64,000 nt of DNA from an uncultured Olsenella sp. (lineage in GTDB: Bacteria; Actinomycetota; Coriobacteriia; Coriobacteriales; Atopobiaceae): the NCBI GenBank assembly GCA_900314495.1, contig OMVJ01000001.1, positions 1-64,000 on the forward strand, read 5' to 3'. Position numbers and translations under genes: made by a program. Within the stretch, counting starts at the first letter, position 1, and each line of letters opens with the position of its first letter. Under the pieces are notes generated by a model. It saw only the letters and a program-made list of their open reading frames with translations. It ran no database searches and was not told the origin of the DNA. Shown piece after piece: positions 48,984 through 57,424 of the stretch.

Positions 48984-49517
48984 ATGTCCAGCGTCGATCT
49001 TGAGAGTCTGATCATCGATATTCCCGACTACCCCGAGCCTGGTGTCATCTTCAAGGACATCACGCCCCTCATGGCAGACAGCCAGGGCTTCGCCGCGGCG
49101 ATCGATGACATTGCCGACCACTTCATGAAGCGCGGCATCACCAAGGTCGTGGGCGCCGAGGCCCGCGGCTTCCTGGTTGGCGCCCCCGTGGCCTACCGCC
49201 TGTGCGCCGGCTTCGTGCCCGCCCGCAAGCCCGGCAAGCTTCCGCGCCAGGTGTACTCGCAGCAGTACGCGCTGGAGTACGGCACGGACGAGCTGCAGAT
49301 TCACAAGGACGCCATGGGTCCGGATGACCGCGTCCTCATTGTGGACGACCTCATTGCCACCGGCGGCACGGCAGTGGCCACCGCCAAGCTGGTGGAGCAG
49401 ACGGGTGCCAAGGTCGTGGGCTTCTCCTTCATTCTGGAGCTGGGCTACCTCAACCCCCGCCAGGAGATTGCCAAGGAGTACGACCAGGAGGTCTACACCC
49501 TCATCAACGTCCAGTAG
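48984..49517 (+). CDS. apt: Adenine phosphoribosyltransferase
   Basis: Apt converts adenine and PRPP to AMP. The 177-residue protein has GVIFKDITPLM near residue 20, VGAEARGF, ARKPGKLP, and the PRPP motif VLIVDDLIATGGTA. GAAAGGAA lies before ATG 48984. A terminator-like hairpin follows. A purine permease gene is found 3.4 kb downstream, which would supply its substrate. Confidence 0.95.
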   Translation: MSSVDLESLIIDIPDYPEPGVIFKDITPLMADSQGFAAAIDDIADHFMKRGITKVVGAEARGFLVGAPVAYRLCAGFVPARKPGKLPRQVYSQQYALEYGTDELQIHKDAMGPDDRVLIVDDLIATGGTAVATAKLVEQTGAKVVGFSFILELGYLNPRQEIAKEYDQEVYTLINVQ

Positions 49518-49541
49518 GGCCTCACTGCCAGACTGCGCTGC

Positions 49542-49577
49542 GGCGCCTCGCTCCGAAGGAAGCGGGGCGCCTTCTTG
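49542..49577 (+). terminator. Rho-independent terminator of apt
   Basis: GGCGCCTCGCT (49542-49552) pairs with AGCGGGGCGCC (49561-49571) with one G-T pair, followed by TTCTTG. Confidence 0.65.
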
Positions 49578-49741
49578 TGCGCAGGGAGGGTGCCGGGCAA
49601 GTGGCAAGAGGGGAGAGCCGCTGGGAATCCGGCCCTTTTGGTATGGACTCCGTTTGTGAAATGCAGGAAATCGTATACGAGATGCAATGTTCGTGTCAGG
49701 AGCGCCTAGAATGGTCAACGTCCAAAACTGAGGGGAAGCAT

Positions 49742-50974
49742 ATGAAACTTTGCACGAAGCTTGTGACTATTGCTGCCACGGTTGCCTTGGCGTCCACTGC
49801 TCTTGCCCCTGCCGCTGCCTTCGCAGACCAGGCGGCAGACGTTGCGGCGGCGCGGGCACGTCTTCAGGAGGTGGGCTCGGCCCTGAGCGAGAGCCAGACG
49901 GCCCTGAGCCAAACGGGCGACTCGCTTGAGAACATCAAGGGTCAGATCTCCCAGGTGGACGCGCAGATTGCCGACACCCAGGCAAAGTACGACGCCTCCA
50001 AACAGAAGCTCGCGGGAAGCATGCACGACGACTACACCGCCGGCAAGACGTCCGTCCTGGACGTCATCTTGGGGTCCAGGGACCTGGACGACGTGGTCTC
50101 CGGCCTCTACATCTTCATGAAGGAGAGCGACGCCCGCATCCAGCAGATGCAGGAGACGGAGAAGCTGAAGAACGAGCTCAACGACCAGAAGGCTGACCTG
50201 GAGGCCAAGCGCGCCAAGGGCGAGGAGGCCCAGCGCAACGCCCAGGCCAAGACGGCCGAGTACAAGAAGCAGGTGGCCGAGGCGCAGGCATACTTCAACA
50301 GCCTTTCGGCCAGCGTGCAGAAGCAGCTAACGGAAGAGCTGCAATCCGACGTGGAGCAGAACGGCGTCCAGACCAACGACCAGGGCGTCGCCACCAACCC
50401 CGTCCTCAACGCCGTGACCACGGTTGCACAGGCCAACTACACGCAGGCGGTGGCCTCCAACAATGCATCGTCCATCCAGAACGACGCCGCGGTGGCCGCC
50501 ACCACGAACATCGCCAAGTCGGCGGGCCAGAACACGAGCTTCAGCGCGGCGGAGCCCTCGGCAGCCCCTTCGCAGGCCAGTAGCCCGTCCGGCGCCACGA
50601 AGACGCCATCGGCCTCCACCTCCACTGGTGACTGGCTGAGCAGGGCGTCATCGCTTCTTGGCACACCGTACGTGTGGGGAGGCTCCGACAACTCCGGCGT
50701 GGACTGCTCCGGGTACGTGAACCTGGTGTACGGCGGCAGCCGCGGCCGCACCACGTACGACATGATGGCCTCCTCGCAGAGCGATGGCACCTGGCACACG
50801 GACTTCGACAACATGCAGCCCGGTGACGTGATCATCACCAGCGGTGGCAACCACGTTGGCATTTATGCCGGCAACGGGCAGATGTACAACGCCACGCGTC
50901 CCGGCGAGTCCGTGCAGCTGAGCGACCTTTCTTACTTTGACAAGGTGGGCTACATTCCCGGCAGCCAGTACTAA
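49742..50974 (+). CDS. Secreted NlpC/P60 peptidoglycan hydrolase with coiled-coil N-terminus
   Basis: A 410-residue RipA/PcsB-like protein. A signal peptide (residues 1-29, with cleavage near AFADQA) is followed by a long coiled-coil region (30-200), a Ser/Thr/Pro/Ala linker, and an NlpC/P60 domain (about 295-410). The catalytic Cys is in GVDCSGYVNL and the His in GGNHVGIYAG. Such enzymes cut peptide stems during cell separation, kept inactive by the coiled coil. GAGGGGAAG precedes the ATG, and TAGAAT (49708-49713) may be its -10. Confidence 0.92.
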   Translation: MKLCTKLVTIAATVALASTALAPAAAFADQAADVAAARARLQEVGSALSESQTALSQTGDSLENIKGQISQVDAQIADTQAKYDASKQKLAGSMHDDYTAGKTSVLDVILGSRDLDDVVSGLYIFMKESDARIQQMQETEKLKNELNDQKADLEAKRAKGEEAQRNAQAKTAEYKKQVAEAQAYFNSLSASVQKQLTEELQSDVEQNGVQTNDQGVATNPVLNAVTTVAQANYTQAVASNNASSIQNDAAVAATTNIAKSAGQNTSFSAAEPSAAPSQASSPSGATKTPSASTSTGDWLSRASSLLGTPYVWGGSDNSGVDCSGYVNLVYGGSRGRTTYDMMASSQSDGTWHTDFDNMQPGDVIITSGGNHVGIYAGNGQMYNATRPGESVQLSDLSYFDKVGYIPGSQY

Positions 50975-51026
50975 GCCACCAGTTGCAAGCCACCTGGCAA
51001 ACCCGACCGAAGACGTGAGGTTTCCA

Positions 51027-51071
51027 CAACGTCCTTAGGCACGCGAAGGCGTAACCTAAGGACGTTGTTTT
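51027..51071 (+). terminator. Rho-independent terminator of the NlpC/P60 gene
   Basis: CAACGTCCTTAGG (51027-51039) pairs perfectly with CCTAAGGACGTTG (51055-51067), then TTTT. Confidence 0.85.
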
Positions 51072-51092
51072 GTGCGAAAGGAATCTTGCTCC

Positions 51093-52766
51093 ATGGAATC
51101 GAATGCTCAGGGTACGACGGGCGAGGGTCTGCTGGCTAGGCTAGGGTTCGGGCGGCACAGGCCCACTTCCAACAGCGCCACTCTCTTGGAGGAGCGCTTC
51201 TCCAGGCGGTTCCAGGTAAACCTGGTCTTCGAGGGCATTCTGGTGGGACTCCTGGGCGGCGGCGTAGTCACAGCGTACCGCTTCGCGCTTTCCCGTGCGG
51301 AGAAGATCCTGCGCCTGCTTACGGAGGCCGCGGCGGGCAACCCGCTTGCCATGCTTGGCTGGTTTGCTTTCCTGGCCGTGCTCTGCCTCGTGGTCTGCAG
51401 GCTCATGCTGTGGGAACCCTACACGCAGGGGTCTGGCATCCCGCAGATTGACGCGGAGGTTGCAGGGCGCCTGGACATGCCATGGCACCGCGTCCTGGGG
51501 GCGAAGTTCGTGGAGGGAACGCTCTGCGCGCTGGGGGGCCTCTCGCTTGGCCGCGAGGGTCCCTCCGTCCAGCTTGGCGGCATGTCCGGCAAGGCGGTTG
51601 CCAAGCTCCTGCACCGCCCCCGCGGGGAAGAGCGCCTTCTCGTCACCTGTGGAGCCGCAGCTGGCATGTCCGCGGCCTTCCATGCACCACTCACGGGCGT
51701 CCTCTTTGCCGTGGAGGAGATTCACAAGGTCTTTACCGCCCCGCTCATCATCTCCGTCATGGCCGCCTCCGTGGTGTCTGACTTCACGGTCTCGCAGGTG
51801 CTTGGCGTCACGCCGGTCCTGCACCTGGTCTTCCTCAATGACCTGCCGCACGCGGACTACCTTGCTGTCCTGCTCATGGGCGTCTTCTGCGGCGTGCTGG
51901 GCGTCATCCACAACAGGGGGATGTTCTTCTGCCAGGAGAAGCTCTACGCCCGCATAAACAAGCACATGCCATACGCCCGTGTGGCGATTCCCTTTGCCAT
52001 TGCAGGCGTCATGGCCTTCGCATGGCCCGAGCTCATGTGCGGCGGCGATGCCATCATCGACCACGTCTTCAGATCCGAGAACCTGTCCATCTGGATCATC
52101 CTGGCGCTGCTGGTGGGCAAGTACCTCTTCACCAACGCGAGCTTTGCCTCGGGAGCACCCGGCGGCACGCTGTTTCCGCTGGTAGTCATGGGCATTCTGT
52201 GCGGCGCGCTGTTCGGCAAGCTCACGGTGATCGTGGGTGGCCTGCCAACCGCCTACATGAACAGCTTCATCGTCCTTGGCATAGCGGGGCTGTTCGCAAG
52301 CGTCATTCGTGCGCCCGTCACCGCCGTCGTACTGGTGTTCGAGCTTACTGGAAGCCTTGACGCCTTACTGGCCACGTCAATCGTCTCCATAGTGTCGTAC
52401 GTGACGGCAAACATCCTGAAGACCGATCCCTTCTATGAGCACCTGCTAGCAAACCTGCTGGGCGTCACGCCCGACGACCCCGACCTGAACGGCCAGCCCG
52501 GCGAGAAGGTAATTCACTCCTTTGTGGTGGGCGCTGGCAGCAAGCTGGACGGAAGGTGCATCCGCGACGTCGAGTGGCCCAAGAACACGCTTGTGGTCAC
52601 GGTTGAGCGCGCCGGCACGGAGATCCTGCCAACAAGGGACACACGACTGCAGGCCCTCGACGAGCTCATGGTCCTCATGGACACCAGGTACGAGGATGAC
52701 AGGAACAAGGAGCTGAGGGCCTTGTGCCGCGGCTCGCTCGTGTCTGCCAGCTCACCGGGGCAGTGA
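51093..52766 (+). CDS. ClC-family chloride/proton exchanger
   Basis: A membrane protein of 557 residues with the ClC anion-site motifs GSGIPQ, GREGPSVQ (gating Glu) and GAPGGTLFPL. The second, proton-linked Glu is also likely present in FAVEEIHK, which points to an exchanger rather than a channel. A C-terminal TrkA-C-like domain (about 485-557) may bind a ligand. ATG 51093 with AAAGGA is preferred over GTG 51072. It has its own terminator in front and none is clear after it. Confidence 0.9.
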   Translation: MESNAQGTTGEGLLARLGFGRHRPTSNSATLLEERFSRRFQVNLVFEGILVGLLGGGVVTAYRFALSRAEKILRLLTEAAAGNPLAMLGWFAFLAVLCLVVCRLMLWEPYTQGSGIPQIDAEVAGRLDMPWHRVLGAKFVEGTLCALGGLSLGREGPSVQLGGMSGKAVAKLLHRPRGEERLLVTCGAAAGMSAAFHAPLTGVLFAVEEIHKVFTAPLIISVMAASVVSDFTVSQVLGVTPVLHLVFLNDLPHADYLAVLLMGVFCGVLGVIHNRGMFFCQEKLYARINKHMPYARVAIPFAIAGVMAFAWPELMCGGDAIIDHVFRSENLSIWIILALLVGKYLFTNASFASGAPGGTLFPLVVMGILCGALFGKLTVIVGGLPTAYMNSFIVLGIAGLFASVIRAPVTAVVLVFELTGSLDALLATSIVSIVSYVTANILKTDPFYEHLLANLLGVTPDDPDLNGQPGEKVIHSFVVGAGSKLDGRCIRDVEWPKNTLVVTVERAGTEILPTRDTRLQALDELMVLMDTRYEDDRNKELRALCRGSLVSASSPGQ

Positions 52767-52890
52767 TTGTGGCACCGCTTTCGAACGACGGGCGTCACTT
52801 AGCTCGTGCTCGGGAGAGTGCTGGCGAGGGAGAGAGCCATACTTTACATAAGATATATTATCAGCTTTATGTTTGGAACAGGGGAGAAAC

Positions 52891-52930
52891 CGCAAGCGGG
52901 CTCGATTCGAGGAACCCGGGCCCGCTTGCG
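52891..52930. terminator. Hairpin between convergent ClC and NCS2 genes
   Basis: CGCAAGCGGGC (52891-52901) pairs perfectly with GCCCGCTTGCG (52920-52930). T-runs are weak on both sides, so it may serve either gene. Confidence 0.55.
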
Positions 52931-52951
52931 ATAAGGACATCCGCTTGGGTA

Positions 52952-54274
52952 CTACCCCGCAAAGGCAATCCAGAAGTAGATTGCGAAGGCGATGGCTGCG
53001 ACCCACATGAGGGGCTTGATCTTCTTTACGTTGCCGGTGGCGATGGCGGTGATTATGTAGCCAAGGAAGCCAAGGCCGATGCCGGCGGAAATTGAGTACG
53101 TCATGGGGATGCCGGCAATGATTAAGAAGGCCGGCAGGCCCTCCAGGATGCTGGACCAATCAATCTCCGTGACCTCGCTCATCATAAGGAAGCCAACGTA
53201 TACCAAGGCTCCGCAAGTTGCCGAACTCGGGATGCAGGCAATGAGCGGCGCGAAGAACGTGGCAAGGATGAAGAGGACGGCGGTGGTTACGGAGGTCAGG
53301 CCAGAACGACCGCCGTCGGCAGCGCCCGAGGTTGACTCGACGAAGGTGGTGATGGACGAGGCGCCGAGGAAGCCACCGACGGCTGCCGCACAGGAGTCGA
53401 TGATGAGGATCTGGCGAATGTCTCGGACGTTGCCGTCCTCTGTCAGGAAGTCGCCCTCCTTGGCAACGGCCATGGCGGTGCCCATGGTGTCAAAGAAGTC
53501 CGACATCATGAGCGAGAATGCGAGGACGAGCAGGTCAGGGCTGGTAAGGGTCTTGACGATGCCCAAGGTGCCGCTGGCGTCAGGTTGAAAGGGCGCGGCA
53601 AAGGTGCTCATGTCAGGCACGGAGACGATGCCGGTGGGTGCCGGTGTGACGCCCAGCGGGATGCCCGCCAGTACTGCCACCATTATGCCAAGCAACAGGG
53701 ACCCCTTCACCCGGAGAGCCGCAAAGATGACCGTCGCGATGATGGAGATGAGGCCCACCTGGAAGACCTGGGTGCTGGGGTCACCAAAGCTGAGGAGCGT
53801 GCCGTTACCGGCAACGATGACCGTCGCGTTGGCAAGGCCGATCATAGCGATGAACAGGCCAAGGCCTACGGAGATGCCGTGGCGCAGTGCGATTGGGATG
53901 GCTTCCATGATGGCCTCACGAAGGCCGCAGAGAACCAGTAGCAGGATGGCGATTCCCTCGATGAAGACAACGCCCATGGCGGCGTGCCAGTCTCCGTTGC
54001 ACTGCTCCAGGGTGGCAACCGCAATCATGGAGTTGATGCCAAGGCCAGAGGCGCACGCGAGCGGCCTGTTGGCGAAAAGGCCCATGCAGAGGGTCATGAT
54101 GCCGGCACCGAGGCACGTGGCCGTAATCGTCGCACTGACGGGAATGCCCGCCGCAGAGAGAATGCCGGGGTTGACCGCGATGATGTATGACATGGCAAGG
54201 AAGGTAGTCAGACCGGCGCGCAGTTCCGTGCCGAGGCTGGAGCCCCTTTCACCATACTTGAAGAGCTTTTCCAC
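52952..54274 (-). CDS. NCS2-family purine permease (AdeP/PbuG-like)
   Basis: A 440-residue protein with 12-14 membrane segments of the AzgA-type NCS2 group. It shows RAGLTTFLAMSYIIAVNP near the start, GLGINSMIA, and SDFFDTMGT with the conserved Asp and ESTSG later. It should take up adenine, guanine or hypoxanthine by proton symport. GTG 54274 is chosen as start with AAGGAG about 10 bases upstream; the longer frame has no site. No purine riboswitch is visible in the short upstream region. Confidence 0.9.
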   Translation of the reverse strand: MEKLFKYGERGSSLGTELRAGLTTFLAMSYIIAVNPGILSAAGIPVSATITATCLGAGIMTLCMGLFANRPLACASGLGINSMIAVATLEQCNGDWHAAMGVVFIEGIAILLLVLCGLREAIMEAIPIALRHGISVGLGLFIAMIGLANATVIVAGNGTLLSFGDPSTQVFQVGLISIIATVIFAALRVKGSLLLGIMVAVLAGIPLGVTPAPTGIVSVPDMSTFAAPFQPDASGTLGIVKTLTSPDLLVLAFSLMMSDFFDTMGTAMAVAKEGDFLTEDGNVRDIRQILIIDSCAAAVGGFLGASSITTFVESTSGAADGGRSGLTSVTTAVLFILATFFAPLIACIPSSATCGALVYVGFLMMSEVTEIDWSSILEGLPAFLIIAGIPMTYSISAGIGLGFLGYIITAIATGNVKKIKPLMWVAAIAFAIYFWIAFAG

Positions 54275-54345
54275 AGTGCCTCTTCTCCTTAGAACGCGTT
54301 GCGGCATCCGCCAGCCGAGCGGATGCCGCCATTTCTGATGACGTC

Positions 54346-54795
54346 TTACGCTACGCCGCTGGAACCAAACCCGCCGGCTCCCCTGTCCGTCTGGTCCAGC
54401 TCGTCTACTTCCAGCAACTGGACGACGGGAACCCTCTGAATCACCAGCTGTGCAATGCGCTCACCACGCTCGATGTGAATGGGCCTGGAATTGTCTAGGT
54501 TGACGGCGCAGACCTTGAGCTCTCCCCTGTAGTGCGCGTCAATCAGGCCGGGCGTGTTCGCCATAGAGAGGCCCTCGCGAAGCGCAAGCCCGCTGCGCGG
54601 CTGGACGAAGCCGGCATAGCCCTCCGGAATCGCGATTGCAAGGCCAGTGGAGACCAGACGACGCTCGTTTGGTGCGAGCGTGACATCCTCGTTGGAACGG
54701 AGGTCCAAGCCCGCGTCGCCCTCGTACGCGTAATTCGGCAGCTCTACGCTCGGGTCAAGCCGCTTTATGGGAACCCGTATCTGGTCACTGGTCAT
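54346..54795 (-). CDS. dut: dUTP diphosphatase
   Basis: Dut hydrolyses dUTP to dUMP, keeping uracil out of DNA. The 149-residue trimeric type has all five motifs: [45 protein letters not shown] and the C-terminal Gly-rich [10 protein letters not shown]. Its start overlaps the nrdR stop by 11 bases, so both are translated from one transcript. Confidence 0.95.
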   Translation of the reverse strand: MTSDQIRVPIKRLDPSVELPNYAYEGDAGLDLRSNEDVTLAPNERRLVSTGLAIAIPEGYAGFVQPRSGLALREGLSMANTPGLIDAHYRGELKVCAVNLDNSRPIHIERGERIAQLVIQRVPVVQLLEVDELDQTDRGAGGFGSSGVA

Positions 54796-55240
54796 TCGTC
54801 AGACTCCTCAACTCTTGGCTGAACTCTTCGACATCCTTGAAATCGCGATACACCGAGGCGAACCTGACGTAAGCGACCTTGTCTATGGGCAGCAGGCGCT
54901 TCAGAACCATGTTGCCGATCTCTTCGGAAGGCACCTCCGTCACGCCCGCATCGCGAAGCTCTGACTCTATGCCATCGAGCACGCCGTTCAGTGTCTCGAT
55001 GGGTATGTTGCGCTTTACCGTGGCCCTTACCAGTCCGCGCATGATCTTCTGACGATCGAACGTCTCCTTGGTACCGTCCTTCTTGATAACGAGCAGCGGC
55101 ATTTCCTCGCGACGTTCGTAGGTCGTGAAGCGGAAGCCACACCGAGCGCACTCGCGACGACGACGGATTGCGTCATTGCTCTCCGAGGGACGGGAATCCA
55201 CGACCTTGGACTCCTCGCACCCGCACTTTGGACAGCGCAT
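54785..55240 (-). CDS. nrdR: Ribonucleotide reductase repressor NrdR
   Basis: NrdR senses ATP/dATP and represses ribonucleotide reductase genes. The 152 residues hold an N-terminal zinc ribbon ([13 protein letters not shown], then [13 protein letters not shown]) and an ATP-cone domain ([16 protein letters not shown]). The start is ATG 55240; GGGAGG lies three bases before it, which is close. The pairing of nrdR with dut links dNTP supply and quality. No NrdR box was looked for outside the window. Confidence 0.93.
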   Translation of the reverse strand: MRCPKCGCEESKVVDSRPSESNDAIRRRRECARCGFRFTTYERREEMPLLVIKKDGTKETFDRQKIMRGLVRATVKRNIPIETLNGVLDGIESELRDAGVTEVPSEEIGNMVLKRLLPIDKVAYVRFASVYRDFKDVEEFSQELRSLTNDQ

Positions 55241-55362
55241 GATCCTCCCTAGAACAGAGTTACCTAGGGAACGATAACACACAAACATTACAGATTGAAC
55301 TGGAATGGCCCCAAAGCCAACACGGAGAAGCGCCTGCGCGCCTGGCAAACGCTATGAATGCG

Positions 55363-55788
55363 CTATCCAAGCATGGGAACGACGAGCGATTGACCCGGTG
55401 CTAAGGTGGCACTCTCTAAGCCGTTTTGTTCCTCGATCCAATCCACCACCTGACGGGTGGGCACCCCCCGTACCGGATGCTCCTCGGCAATGGTCCAGAG
55501 GGTATCACCAGAATGGACGCGCACGACCGTGGTCTCCGACGAGTTGAGGGCGCTCTGTGCGCCGCTCGAACGCAGCGCGTCTGCGCAGAGGCTGGTGCCC
55601 AGCACGGCGATGAAGCACACCACACAGAAGGCGGCAACGACAAGCTCCTCCTTCAGACTGCCCTTTCCTGCGGGTGCCTGTTGCTTGCTGGACAGGCCTC
55701 CTTCCACAACCGTGAAACGCGGCTTCATTGCGTGGTCAACGCTCAGTGCCGCAGACCCCTCAAAGCAATACTTGTTCTGATATGCCAT
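55363..55788 (-). CDS. LysM membrane protein divergent from lexA (YneA-like SOS division inhibitor candidate)
   Basis: The 141-residue protein has a cytoplasmic N-terminus of about 45 residues, one membrane helix (VVAAFCVVCFIAVLG) and an outer LysM domain (VRVHSGDTLWTIAEEHP, LAPGQSLVVP). This is the layout of YneA in Bacillus, an SOS-induced division suppressor that also lies divergently beside lexA. Three LexA-box-like palindromes occupy the shared upstream region. ATG 55788 with AAAGG is used; the longer frame has no site. The assignment is by architecture and position. Confidence 0.72.
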   Translation of the reverse strand: MAYQNKYCFEGSAALSVDHAMKPRFTVVEGGLSSKQQAPAGKGSLKEELVVAAFCVVCFIAVLGTSLCADALRSSGAQSALNSSETTVVRVHSGDTLWTIAEEHPVRGVPTRQVVDWIEEQNGLESATLAPGQSLVVPMLG

Positions 55789-55856
55789 GACCTTTGCCTC
55801 CTTGTTCGCTTCCGACGGGTATGTTCTACGCGGTGTGCGGGACAAGAATTTCTTTT

Positions 55857-55934
55857 AGTACACTTGTACGCCTTCGCAAATACCATTATCATCGAACTAA
55901 AGTTCGTGTCAACTCATTCACGTACAATTGTTCG
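55857..55934. promoter_or_regulatory. Three LexA (SOS) boxes in the lexA/LysM intergenic region
   Basis: CGAACTAAAGTTCG (55893-55906) is a perfect SOS-box half-site pair. CGTACAATTGTTCG (55921-55934) and AGTACACTTGTACG (55857-55870) are close variants. They lie between the two divergent starts, so LexA should repress both genes. Confidence 0.75.
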
Positions 55935-55959
55935 TATGAGTTTGGTTGAGGGAGGAACT

Positions 55960-56616
55960 ATGCAAGGCGCAAAGCTCAGCAAGAGGCAGCAGAGCATCTA
56001 CGAGTACATCTGCTCGTATACCAAGGATCACGGCTATCCGCCCTCGGTTCGCGAGATTGGCAGTGCGGTTGGCCTGGCGTCCCCGTCTACGGTGCACATG
56101 CACCTCAAGGCACTTGAGGAGAAGGGCTACATCAAGAGGGACTCGAAGAAGCCGCGTACCATCGAGGTCGTCCCGGAGGAGTCGGCCGCAAGCGACCACG
56201 GCACGAAGCTTGTTGACGTTCATGAGGATGTTGACAAGAACGTGATCCAGCTGCCCTTGGTCGGTCGCGTCGCCGCCGGCCTGCCCATCCTTGCGGAGCA
56301 GAACGTGGAGGAGGTGCTCACCCTCCCTACCAGCATCGTTGGCGACGCAAGCTCCTTCATTCTTCGCGTGCGCGGCCAGTCCATGATCAACGCGGGCATC
56401 TTCGACGGTGACTACATCGTGGTCAAGGAGGAGCACGAGGCACACAACGGAGAGATCGTGGTCGCGCTCATCGACGACTCCGCAACCGTCAAGACCTTCT
56501 ACAAGGAAGATGGTCACGTACGCCTGCAGCCCGAGAACGACGCGATGGAGCCCATCTACGCGGACAACCCGACGATTCTTGGCAGGGTAACCGCGCTCAT
56601 AAGGTCCATCTCCTAA
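55960..56616 (+). CDS. lexA: LexA repressor
   Basis: The 218-residue protein has an N-terminal winged helix (PSVREIGSAVGLASPSTVHM) and a C-terminal self-cleaving domain: the cleavage bond Ala-Gly in GRVAAGLP, the catalytic Ser in RGQSMINAG, and the Lys in SATVKTFYK. It represses SOS genes until RecA filaments trigger cleavage. GAGGGAGG precedes the ATG. SOS boxes just upstream indicate autoregulation. Confidence 0.96.
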   Translation: MQGAKLSKRQQSIYEYICSYTKDHGYPPSVREIGSAVGLASPSTVHMHLKALEEKGYIKRDSKKPRTIEVVPEESAASDHGTKLVDVHEDVDKNVIQLPLVGRVAAGLPILAEQNVEEVLTLPTSIVGDASSFILRVRGQSMINAGIFDGDYIVVKEEHEAHNGEIVVALIDDSATVKTFYKEDGHVRLQPENDAMEPIYADNPTILGRVTALIRSIS

Positions 56617-56631
56617 GAGGGAGGGCGTGAG

Positions 56632-57399
56632 GTGACTCGCAATGCCAGTGCCAAGCACATGGCCGCCCAGCAAGGGAGCAGGGTCCACATTTTCGACGCC
56701 GCGCGAGGCTTCTCCGTGGTCTCGATGGTTCTGTTCCACTACTGCTACGACCTGAAGTTCATCTCAGGGGTCCCATTGGAGTGGTTCGCGCCGCCCCTTC
56801 AGGACATCTGGCGGGCCAGCATCTCCTGGGCCTTCCTCTTCATTGCGGGTTGCATGTGCGCCCATTCGCGGGGCAACCTGCGGAGGGGCGGCATCTATAT
56901 GGCCTTTGCCCTGCTCATCTTTGTTGTCACCACCATTGCGGCGGTGGATGTGCCCATCAGCTTCGGCATCATCTTCTGCATGGCGGCCTGCACGCTCTTG
57001 GAGTGGGTCTTGGAGAAGATGCGCCTCTCCCCCAACGGCTACGCTGCCGCCGTAATCCTCTTTGTGGTCTTTCTGCTACTGCTGGGCGTTCCGCAGGGTC
57101 GTGTGGGCGTTGCCGGCCTTTCCGTGGCGGTTCCAAGGGCCCTCTATGGGTCGGACTACCTCTCTTGGCTGGGCTTTCCGGGACCCACCTTTGCGTCGGG
57201 GGACTACTACCCCCTCATCCCCTACTTCTTCATGTACCTGACGGGAACCGCCTGCGGCCGCCATTGGAAGCAGCTTGGGTATCCCACCTGGGCTTATGGG
57301 AAGATCTGCAGGCCCCTGGAGTTCATAGGGCGTCACGCGCTGGAGGTGTACGTACTTCACCAGCCCCTGTTGCTTCTGCTGACGGGCAACTTCCTCTAG
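56632..57399 (+). CDS. DUF1624 / heparan-alpha-glucosaminide acetyltransferase-like membrane protein
   Basis: This is a 255-residue integral membrane protein with about seven hydrophobic segments. It begins IFDAARGFSVVSMVLFHYCYDL, the conserved opening of DUF1624/HGSNAT-cat proteins with its Asp, Arg and His. GRHALEVYVLHQP near the end is the matching C-terminal motif. A membrane acyl transfer is likely, substrate unknown. GTG is the only start nearby, and the gene follows lexA by 15 bp. Confidence 0.82.
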   Translation: MTRNASAKHMAAQQGSRVHIFDAARGFSVVSMVLFHYCYDLKFISGVPLEWFAPPLQDIWRASISWAFLFIAGCMCAHSRGNLRRGGIYMAFALLIFVVTTIAAVDVPISFGIIFCMAACTLLEWVLEKMRLSPNGYAAAVILFVVFLLLLGVPQGRVGVAGLSVAVPRALYGSDYLSWLGFPGPTFASGDYYPLIPYFFMYLTGTACGRHWKQLGYPTWAYGKICRPLEFIGRHALEVYVLHQPLLLLLTGNFL

Positions 57400-57424
57400 G
57401 GCAGGACCTCTGCATGAAGCACGG

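Noticed and set aside
54275-54345. Purine riboswitch before the NCS2 permease
   Set aside because: The upstream gap to dut is only about 70 bp and lacks the paired loops of a purine aptamer.
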